Below the pieces are notes generated by a model that was given only the letters and a program-made list of their open reading frames with translations, made no database searches and was not told the origin of the DNA. DNA of 64,000 nt from Akkermansiaceae bacterium (GTDB lineage Bacteria > Verrucomicrobiota > Verrucomicrobiia > Verrucomicrobiales > Akkermansiaceae). The DNA is taken from NCBI GenBank assembly GCA_019634595.1, contig JAHCBC010000007.1, positions 155,082-219,081 of the forward strand. The letters are read 5' to 3'. Shown here piece after piece: positions 27,095-34,040 of this stretch. Made by a program: the position numbers and the translations under genes. Positions within the stretch are counted from its first letter, which is position 1. Each line of letters begins with the position of its first letter.

Positions 27095-27772
27095 ATGCGT
27101 TGCCTGCTCGTAGAAGATTACACTCCGTTGCGAAAGAACATCAGCGAATGCCTCATCGAGGAGGGATTTGTCGTCGATTCCAGCGCGACGGGGGACGAAG
27201 GTCTCTGGTTCGCCAGGAACCACAGTTACGACTGTGTGATCCTGGACATCATGCTGCCAAAGATCGACGGCCTCTCCATCCTCCGCAAACTGCGGGAGCT
27301 TCAGAACAAGACACCGGTCCTGGTCATCAGCGCCCGGGATTCCCTCGACCAGCGCGTCGAAGGCCTAAACATGGGGGCGGATGACTACCTTGTGAAGCCA
27401 TTCGCCCTGGTGGAATTGGTGGCACGGATCCATGCCCTGATCCGCCGGCGCTATGACCGTGAATCCCCTATCCTGAAGATCGGCGACCTGAAGATCGACT
27501 GCTCGCTGAAAGAAGTGACACGCGGAGACCGGGCCATCCCCCTCACCCGCCGGGAGTATCACCTGCTGGAGTACCTCGCCTACCGCGCGGGAAAACCGGT
27601 GACCAGAACGGAAATCTGGGAACACGTGTACGAAGACCAAACCGGCGGCTCCAGCAATGCAGTGGACGTTTACATCGGCTACCTGAGGAAAAAACTGAAC
27701 GCAGAAGGAGAACCCGAATTGATTCACACTCGCCGGGGGATGGGCTACATGCTTGAGTATCCCCCTTCATGA
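27095..27772 (+). CDS. OmpR/PhoB family response regulator
   Basis: 225 aa. The receiver domain begins MRCLLVEDYTPLRKNISE with the acidic pocket ED, the phospho-acceptor in CVILDIMLPKIDG at about residue 51, and the lysine in DDYLVKPFALVEL. The C-terminal winged helix includes LTRREYHLLEYLAYRAGKPV and DVYIGYLRKKLN. Its stop overlaps the kinase ATG. Being immediately after an ArnT-like gene suggests PmrA/PhoP-like control of envelope modification. Confidence 0.93.
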   Translation: MRCLLVEDYTPLRKNISECLIEEGFVVDSSATGDEGLWFARNHSYDCVILDIMLPKIDGLSILRKLRELQNKTPVLVISARDSLDQRVEGLNMGADDYLVKPFALVELVARIHALIRRRYDRESPILKIGDLKIDCSLKEVTRGDRAIPLTRREYHLLEYLAYRAGKPVTRTEIWEHVYEDQTGGSSNAVDVYIGYLRKKLNAEGEPELIHTRRGMGYMLEYPPS

Positions 27773-29211
27773 AGAACCCCTCCATCCGTGCCCGGCTCAT
27801 TCTGGGAACCGGAGTGCTGGTAGCACTCACTTTGTGGGGCGCGAATGTAGCGATCTACCGGGCGTTCAAGCGGACGCTCTACAAGGAGGTGGACAGCCAG
27901 TTGCTCGTGAGCGCCTCGCTGCTGGCGAAGTCCGCGGAACTGGAAGCCAACAGCCTAGACTACGAATGGAAGGAAGCCATGAAGTCCGCCGGTGCTCCTG
28001 AGATTGCCGGAGTGTTCGCCTTTTGGGACATGAAATCCGGCAAAGTCACCAAGTCACCGGAACTCGGCGACCGCGACCTGCCGCTGATCTACGGGGGGCT
28101 GAACCAGCCGCGTAAGGAAAGCGTCACGCTTGCCGACGGCCGCAGCGCCAGGGTCGTAGGCATTCTCCACTATCCTTTCACGGATCAGGCAGCCATTGAT
28201 GAAGCCGCCCGCCAAGGCAGAACCCTGCGTCCCGAAGACTATCCACAGGTGGTTGTCTGTGCGCGGGAAACAGATTCACTGATTGCGCGGCTGGCTGAAC
28301 TGAAGGGCCACCTGACGCGCGGTGCCCTCGCCACCCTCATCGCCATCTGGGCTTCCATCTTTGCGATCTCCACTTGGAGCCTCCGTCCCATCCGGGAGTT
28401 CGGAGCGAAGCTTCTCGCCCGCTCGGAGAGTGACACTCCGGGAGAGTCCGCCATTCCCCGGACATTGCCGTCGGAGCTGGTGGGCCTCGCGCGCATCTTC
28501 AACCTCGCCCTGGGGAAGGTCGAGAAGTCCCGGGAACGGGAAAAGGAATTCGCCCTCCACGCCGCCCATGAACTCCGGACTCCGATCTCGGGGGTCTACG
28601 TCACCCTGGAGCAGGCAGTCATGCGCGACCGTCCCGCGGCGGACCTCAAGCAACGGATCCAGGAAGCCCTCCACATCCTCGGCGGCGTGCGGGTCACGCT
28701 GAACAGCCTTATGCGCCTCGCCCGGCTCCGTGGTGGATTGGAAGGCTCCACGCGGGCCCTGTTCGAGCCAGATGCCATCGTCCGGGAGGTTCTGGATTCC
28801 TTTGACAACATGGTGGCGGCACGCGGGATGGATTTGTCTGCGGATCTCCAGACAGATGTCCCCGCCATCAGCAATGACCGGGGGCTGTTCAAAGCCGCCG
28901 CGTCCAACCTGATCGGAAATGCGGTCCGTCATGCTCCGGCGGGAGGAAAGATACACGTCCGGCTCGCAACAACCGGAAATGAACTCATCCTCCTCTGCGA
29001 AAACACCTTGGCCCGGAATGTCGAACTGTCACAGATCGACAAATGGTTCCAGCCCTTCCACCGTGGCTCGGAGGCCGCGGATGATGAAGGCGGCCACGCC
29101 GGCTTGGGCCTGAGCCTCACCCGGGAGGCTGCGAACCTCATGGGTGGCAAGGTGGACGTAGACCTCGGCCAGGATCTGGTAATCCGCTTCAGCCTCACTG
29201 TCCCCGTCTGA
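27769..29211 (+). CDS. Sensor histidine kinase
   Basis: 480 aa. TM1 lies at about 10-30 and TM2 near ATLIAIWASIFAISTWS, enclosing a periplasmic sensor domain of about 155 residues. The cytoplasmic part has the H-box FALHAAHELRTPISGV, N-box NLIGNAVRHAP, an F-like motif WFQPFHRG and the G-box HAGLGLSLTREA. It overlaps the response regulator by 4 bp and is its cognate partner. The signal is unknown; the placement suggests envelope or cationic-peptide stress. Confidence 0.92.
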   Translation: MKNPSIRARLILGTGVLVALTLWGANVAIYRAFKRTLYKEVDSQLLVSASLLAKSAELEANSLDYEWKEAMKSAGAPEIAGVFAFWDMKSGKVTKSPELGDRDLPLIYGGLNQPRKESVTLADGRSARVVGILHYPFTDQAAIDEAARQGRTLRPEDYPQVVVCARETDSLIARLAELKGHLTRGALATLIAIWASIFAISTWSLRPIREFGAKLLARSESDTPGESAIPRTLPSELVGLARIFNLALGKVEKSREREKEFALHAAHELRTPISGVYVTLEQAVMRDRPAADLKQRIQEALHILGGVRVTLNSLMRLARLRGGLEGSTRALFEPDAIVREVLDSFDNMVAARGMDLSADLQTDVPAISNDRGLFKAAASNLIGNAVRHAPAGGKIHVRLATTGNELILLCENTLARNVELSQIDKWFQPFHRGSEAADDEGGHAGLGLSLTREAANLMGGKVDVDLGQDLVIRFSLTVPV

Positions 29212-29228
29212 ATCCCACCCTCTTCTGT

Positions 29229-29658
29229 TCAATGTGCGGGCTTCCATGACACGGCCAGCGCACCCATCACGATGAACAGCAACCCCATACACTGGATCCA
29301 GGACAATTTTTCGTGCAGGAGCACCACCGCAAATAGAACCGCGAACACCACGCCGAGCTTGTCAACGGATGCGACGCGCGCCGCCTCCCCCCAGTTGCAG
29401 CGTCCTGAAATAGCAGATCCATGACAGTCCGGTGGCGATCCCGGAGAGGGCGAGGAACAACCATGTTCTCGAACTGATGGCGAGGATCTGCTGGACCGGA
29501 ACCACGGCCAGCGCCCCCCCCCAGCTGAATACCAGCACCACCGCGGTCCGGATCGCGGTTGCCAAGTGAGAATTAACGTTCTCCACTCCGATCTTGGCAA
29601 GCACGGCAGTACAACCGGCGAAGAATGCGGCCAACAGCGCCCAGATGAACCAGTTCAT
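29229..29658 (-). pseudogene. EamA/DMT transporter broken by a +1 in a G6 run
   Basis: The N-terminal frame from 29658 reads a normal EamA start (MNWFIWALLAAFFAGCTAVL) to FRTLQLGGGGARRIR and stops at 29362. The frame ending at 29229 contains EAARVASVDKLGVVFAVLFA then VVLLHEKLSWIQCMGLLFIV. Removing one G from the six-G run at about 29391-29396 joins them as LQLGEAARVASVDKLG, the standard EamA sequence. The repaired protein would be about 142 aa, a single EamA repeat. It is either a real frameshift or a homopolymer error. Confidence 0.8.
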
Positions 29659-29811
29659 GGCAGCCCCTTATAATGGAGTTACCCCGGAACGGCCAGCAAC
29701 ACCTGACCGCCCGGGGAAACCGCAGCAACCTGAGAAAGCAATTTCCAATCCGCCAACCAGCGAATGCCCCCCTCCCCATCTCCCTTTCCAACGATCGGCA
29801 GCACGGACGGA

Positions 29812-29951
29812 TCATCCGCTGATAGAGGCTGTCTGCCAGAGCCCCACATCGCCCCCCCCGCATTCATCAACAATGAATCCGTGATCCGAGAGGCATTCCC
29901 CGATGCTGTCCCGCAACGACAGGTATAGTCTTCGATCAACAGGCACCTCAT
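29812..29951 (-). pseudogene. Decayed copy of the response-regulator N-terminus
   Basis: From 29951 the minus strand reads MRCLLIEDYT, matching the regulator at 27095 (MRCLLVEDYT). After one indel the other frame reads LRDSIGECLSDHGFIVDECG then GDVGLW, matching LRKNISECLIEEGFVVDSSA then GDEGLW. About 45 codons are recognisable; the phospho-acceptor region and the DNA-binding domain are gone. It lies just upstream, in the opposite orientation, of the second ArnT-like gene, so that locus may once have had its own two-component system. Confidence 0.75.
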
Positions 29952-30078
29952 TCGATGCGTCGTTTCGTGAGAGCAGAAACCACATCCAATCGCCGTCGCA
30001 GGTAAGGGAATCGAAGCCGAACGCCAAAACGACGGTTCTCATCATTCTATCACCTTTGTTTCCCGAGGATACGGCCAG

Positions 30079-31578
30079 ATGACACCCGTCACCCCTCACG
30101 GAAACACCCGCAGGCTGGCCGCCCTACTGGTGGTTTTCCTGATCGTCCGCGTCATCCTGCTGATCTTCCTCCCCCATCAAGATCCATCGGAAGCACGCTA
30201 TGCGGAGATCGCCCGCAAGATGGTGGAAACCGGCGACTGGATCACCCCCCAGCATGCCTACGGAGTTCCTTTCTGGGCGAAACCACCGCTGTCGATGTGG
30301 ATGTCCGCGCTGGGCATGGAGATTTTTGGAGTCAATGAGTTCGGGTCCCGGTTCTTCATATTCATCGCAGCGCTCGTAATCCTCTTCCTGGTAGGCCGGT
30401 TCGCCTGGCGGGAGTGGTCGCTTTCCTCGGGCCTGACTGCCGCAGTCATCCTGCTTGCCATGCCGCTGTTCTTCTACTGTTCAGGTGCGGTGATGACGGA
30501 TACCGCCCTGCTCCTGGGGACCACGCTTTCCATGATTTCCTTCATCCACGCGGTCCGGAAAGACGGCTCCAGGGCGTGGGGATACCTTTTCTTCGCCGGT
30601 CTCGCGGTCGGACTGCTGGCGAAAGGTCCGCTGGTGCTTGTCATCGTCTCGCCCCCCCTCCTCGCCTGGACGATCTTCAGCGGCGCATGGCCCAGGACAT
30701 GGGACTCCATCCCATGGCTGACCGGCCCGCTCCTCATGGCCGCCGTGGTGCTGCCATGGTACAGCCTCGCGGAGCAGCGGACCCCGGGATTCATCGACTA
30801 CTTCATCGTCGGCGAGCACTGGAACCGCTTCTTCAGATCCGGATGGACCGGAGATCTCTATGGGAAGGCCCATGCCGTGCCCCCCGGTATGATTTGGATA
30901 TTCCTGATCCTCACCACACTGCCATGGTGCCTCGGCTTCCTCTCCCTCCCGTTCAATAGATGGAGGGACTCCGTGACGTGGGCCCGCAAGGATGATGGTC
31001 TGGGATTCTATCTCATCATGTGGGCATTCTGGCCGATCGTATTCTTCACTCCTGCCCGCAACGTCATCCTGACCTATCCGCTCCCTGCCCTACCTGCCAT
31101 CGCCCTGCTCCTCGCGTGGCTCCATTGCGGCCATCTCAAGGATTCACCGGCCCGGAGGTTTCACCCGCTCCACCCGGCTCTGGTCACGGTGAGCCTGCTG
31201 ATCGTGCTGGCTTTCACAACCATGTCCCTTTTCTTTCCTGAGCGGTCGCCGAAACATTCGGAGCGTGAACTCGCCCGTGTCTACCGGGACCTCCACGGCC
31301 CGCAGGATCCGCTTCTCTACTTCGGCCGCCGGAGATACTCGGCCGAGTTCTATACCTCCGGAGCCGCCATCCACACCCGCTCGCTGGATGAACTGGTGAA
31401 TTATCTGGAGAGGCCGGGAACCCTCTTTCTTGCCATTCCGGAAGAAGATCATGACGCCCTCCCTGAAGGAATCCAACGCAGGCTGCGCATCATGCGCTCT
31501 TTCGAAGGCCAGATGTCACTCTACCAGGAAATCCCTCCGGACTATTCCCAGACTCCATCCCACCCTACCTCCTACTGA
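30079..31578 (+). CDS. ArnT-like lipid A/envelope glycosyltransferase
   Basis: 499 aa, polytopic. The diagnostic ArnT stretch DPSEARYAEIARKMVETGDW is complete, followed by FWAKPPLSMWMSALGMEIFG, and later LLAKGPLVLVIVSPPLLAWT and NVILTYPLPALPAIALLLAW. It is closer to true ArnT than the copy at 25549. The C-terminal soluble domain is present. It heads an operon with an ArnC-like GT2, a GtrA protein and a YdjC-type deacetylase, which argues for transfer of a modified sugar to lipid A or a hopanoid. The exact sugar is unknown. Confidence 0.88.
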   Translation: MTPVTPHGNTRRLAALLVVFLIVRVILLIFLPHQDPSEARYAEIARKMVETGDWITPQHAYGVPFWAKPPLSMWMSALGMEIFGVNEFGSRFFIFIAALVILFLVGRFAWREWSLSSGLTAAVILLAMPLFFYCSGAVMTDTALLLGTTLSMISFIHAVRKDGSRAWGYLFFAGLAVGLLAKGPLVLVIVSPPLLAWTIFSGAWPRTWDSIPWLTGPLLMAAVVLPWYSLAEQRTPGFIDYFIVGEHWNRFFRSGWTGDLYGKAHAVPPGMIWIFLILTTLPWCLGFLSLPFNRWRDSVTWARKDDGLGFYLIMWAFWPIVFFTPARNVILTYPLPALPAIALLLAWLHCGHLKDSPARRFHPLHPALVTVSLLIVLAFTTMSLFFPERSPKHSERELARVYRDLHGPQDPLLYFGRRRYSAEFYTSGAAIHTRSLDELVNYLERPGTLFLAIPEEDHDALPEGIQRRLRIMRSFEGQMSLYQEIPPDYSQTPSHPTSY

Positions 31579-31589
31579 TCACCACCAGG

Positions 31590-32582
31590 ATGAAGCTATC
31601 AGAGAAACATGAACGAGCAGCGGTTCCCGCGAAAAGCAGTCAGCCGTGGATCACCTGCGTCGTCCCGGCATACAATGAGGCGGAAGGCATCACCGCGTTC
31701 ATCAACGCGCTATGCACATACCTTTCAGGGATCACCTCCCGTTACGATGTCGTGGTGGTGGACGACGGCAGCCGGGACGAAACCGCGCTGAAGGTGATCT
31801 CCGCCTCCGGAGGCCTCCCTGTGAAACTCCTGGGCCTTTCGAGAAATTTCGGCAAGGAAGCTGCCATCAGTGCGGGGCTGGATGAAGCCCACGGTGAGGT
31901 CGTAGTGATCATGGACGCGGACTTCCAGCATCCGATCCGGATGATCGGGGAATTTGTATCCCGATGGCAGCAGGGCTATGACATGGTGTATGGTGTCCGT
32001 ACACACCGGCGTTCGGACTCCCCCGTTCGCCGGCATCTGAGCCAACTTTTCTACGCCTTGCTCAGCCGTGGAGCCTCCGTGGACATACCCGCTGATGCGG
32101 GCGACTTCCGCCTGATGGACCACAGGGTGGTGGAGGCCCTGCGCTTGCTCCCCGAATCAGGGAAGTTCATGAAGGGGCTCTACAACTGGGTGGGCTTCAA
32201 CAAAGTCGCGGTCCCGTTCGAATGCGGGGAGCGCGCGGCGGGCAGGTCCAGTTTCAACCTTCCGAAACTGTTCGATCTGGCTATGACCGGCTTGACCTCT
32301 TTCTCATCGTTCCCCCTGCGGATCTGGGTCGGGATAGGTTCGCTGGTATCCACCGCCTCCATCATCTATGCGGTCTATATCTCCATCCGGACCATGGTCT
32401 CCGGAACGGATGTCCCCGGCTGGGCCACCTTGGTGGTTGCCGTCAGTTTCCTGGGAGGGGTCCAGCTTCTTTCCGTAGGGGTGCTCGGCGAATACGTGGC
32501 CAGGATCTTCAACGAGGTGAAGAGACGGCCGAACTATCTCATTTCGGAAAGGCATGGATTCGACAGGGATGAAAACAGGTAA
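31590..32582 (+). CDS. ArnC/GtrB-like polyprenyl-phosphate glycosyltransferase
   Basis: 330 aa. The GT-A domain has TCVVPAYNEAEGI, VVDDGSRDETA and the DXD region MDADFQHP, then the acceptor motif AGDFRLMDH. Two C-terminal transmembrane helices (WVGIGSLVSTASIIYAVYIS and WATLVVAVSFLGGVQLLSVG) end in GEYVARIFNEVKRRPNYLI, the classic ArnC/GtrB tail. It would load a sugar onto undecaprenyl phosphate for the ArnT-like enzyme. It begins 12 bp after that gene and overlaps the GtrA gene. Confidence 0.9.
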   Translation: MKLSEKHERAAVPAKSSQPWITCVVPAYNEAEGITAFINALCTYLSGITSRYDVVVVDDGSRDETALKVISASGGLPVKLLGLSRNFGKEAAISAGLDEAHGEVVVIMDADFQHPIRMIGEFVSRWQQGYDMVYGVRTHRRSDSPVRRHLSQLFYALLSRGASVDIPADAGDFRLMDHRVVEALRLLPESGKFMKGLYNWVGFNKVAVPFECGERAAGRSSFNLPKLFDLAMTGLTSFSSFPLRIWVGIGSLVSTASIIYAVYISIRTMVSGTDVPGWATLVVAVSFLGGVQLLSVGVLGEYVARIFNEVKRRPNYLISERHGFDRDENR

Positions 32583-32970
32583 GGACGGCCTAACATTCGA
32601 ACTCATCCGCTTCGCAGCCGTCGGCCTGGCATCCATGACGATCCACTTCCTCGCCGTCGCAGTTCTCGTTCCCTCCGGCATGCATCCGCTGGGAGCCAAC
32701 GGAATGGGCTTTTTCATAGCATTCCAGGCGAGCTTTCTGGGGCACAGCCGCTGGACATTCCGTGCCAGGCGCAGATTCAGGCAATACCGCCGCCTCTTTC
32801 TCGTTTCAGTCACGGGGTTCATTCTGAACGAACTTTGCTACGCCTTACTGCTGGCAACCGGCCTGTTGGACTATCGCGCCGCGTTGGCGATGGTTCTGGT
32901 GGGAATCGCTGGCGGAACCTACCTCGCATCGAAGATCTGGGTCTTCACCCATCCGAAGAAAGCCCCATGA
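32554..32970 (+). CDS. GtrA family membrane protein (sugar-carrier flippase)
   Basis: 138 aa with four transmembrane segments. Typical GtrA landmarks are ELIRFAAVGLASMTIHFLAV near the N-terminus, the middle motif FLGHSRWTFRAR, and YLASKIWVFTHPKK at the end. GtrA proteins are thought to flip undecaprenyl-phosphate sugars. The start at 32554 overlaps the GT2 by 29 bp; an ATG at 32569 is an alternative. Its stop overlaps the deacetylase ATG (ATGA). Confidence 0.88.
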   Translation: MDSTGMKTGKDGLTFELIRFAAVGLASMTIHFLAVAVLVPSGMHPLGANGMGFFIAFQASFLGHSRWTFRARRRFRQYRRLFLVSVTGFILNELCYALLLATGLLDYRAALAMVLVGIAGGTYLASKIWVFTHPKKAP

Positions 32971-33761
32971 AACGTATCATTCTTTGTGCGGACGACTACT
33001 CCCAGTCCCCGGCGATCAACCGCGCCATCCTGGAACTCGTGGGGATGGGACGGCTTGATGCAGTGAGCAGCCTCACGCTCTCCCCCACTTGGCACTCCGA
33101 TGCGAGGAACCTCAAGATAGCGGGATCCGCACAGCACGGCTTGCACTTCAACCTGACACTGCCTTTCAGCCAGCCTGAACGGAGGGTTTCCTGTATCTTG
33201 GCCGCCGCCATGCTCGGAAAACTCGACAGGAAGATGATCCGCTCCGCCTTTGAGAAACAGTGGAATGGATACACGCGCGCCATGGGTTCACCTCCTGATT
33301 TCGTAGATGGCCATCAACACGTCCACGTGTTCCCCACCGTCCGCGACGTGGTGATGGAATGCCTGTCAGAGTTCGGCTCCAAGTGTTGGGTCCGAACTCT
33401 CCAGCCACCGGTTGGCCTTCAATCCGGCCCTTTCAAAAAGCACCTGCTGGAGCGCATGTCCCGTTCTCTCACCGACAAGCTCGAGGAAGCCGGGATCGCC
33501 ACGAACCAATACTTCGCCGGATTCCGCTCCTACCGGAGCGCAGGAAAATTCCGACAATCGTTCAACCGTTGGATCAACGCCTCCGACGAGCCGCTGCTGA
33601 TCATGTGCCATCCCGGACGGCCATCCAGCGATCTGTCCGATCCCATCCGCGAATCACGGGTAGAGGAGTTCCATTATCTGACATCAGAGTATTTCCGATC
33701 CGACCGCAAAAGTGCACTGAGGTCTCCTCTGGATTCAATTTTCACCGAACCTGCTTCCTGA
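32967..33761 (+). CDS. YdjC/ChbG family carbohydrate deacetylase (HpnK-like)
   Basis: 264 aa from the ATG at 32967. The N-terminal ILCADDYSQSPAINRAI has the metal-binding Asp pair, HGLHFNLTLPFS and DGHQHVHVFPTVRD supply the histidines, and LLIMCHPGRP is the late conserved box. The family removes acetyl groups from amino sugars; HpnK acts in hopanoid side-chain synthesis. After GT2 and GtrA genes it could do the job ArnD does in the arn pathway, deacetylating or deformylating the lipid-linked amino sugar. That role is inferred. Confidence 0.85.
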   Translation: MKRIILCADDYSQSPAINRAILELVGMGRLDAVSSLTLSPTWHSDARNLKIAGSAQHGLHFNLTLPFSQPERRVSCILAAAMLGKLDRKMIRSAFEKQWNGYTRAMGSPPDFVDGHQHVHVFPTVRDVVMECLSEFGSKCWVRTLQPPVGLQSGPFKKHLLERMSRSLTDKLEEAGIATNQYFAGFRSYRSAGKFRQSFNRWINASDEPLLIMCHPGRPSSDLSDPIRESRVEEFHYLTSEYFRSDRKSALRSPLDSIFTEPAS

Positions 33762-33764
33762 AGA

Positions 33765-33878
33765 ATGCCCCATCCGCGCGTGTGGAAGGTGGCCGACGGC
33801 ATTATCGAAACGCAATGCCGTGAAATCCGCGAAATGGAACACCTGATCGACGATCTGGTCCACCACGAATCGAGATAA
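33765..33878 (+). pseudogene. C-terminal stump of a DUF305-like protein
   Basis: A 37-codon frame reads WKVADGIIETQCREIREMEH then LIDDLVHHESR before TAA. The pattern A..II..Q..EI.EM is the C-terminal signature of DUF305 proteins, small periplasmic factors often found in copper-resistance clusters. No N-terminal half is visible upstream. It lies at the edge of the copper block, so it is probably the remnant of a gene lost when the block was joined to the deacetylase operon. Confidence 0.6.
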
Positions 33879-34040
33879 ATTTACTTTCTATCGAAAAAAT
33901 ATAGGGATTGGAGTTCCATCGGACATTAACGGTTAAGACCTGCTAACACGTCATCCTTCTGATCACCCATCGACCCACGATCTCCGCTCCCAGCACGAGT
34001 TCTTGGGGAGTTCCTCATCATGTGACAGCCTTGAATCTTC

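Noticed and set aside
30079..33761. Phage serotype-conversion (gtrABC) cassette
   Set aside because: GtrA and GT2 genes fit, but the third gene is ArnT-like and a YdjC deacetylase follows; no integrase or phage genes are nearby.
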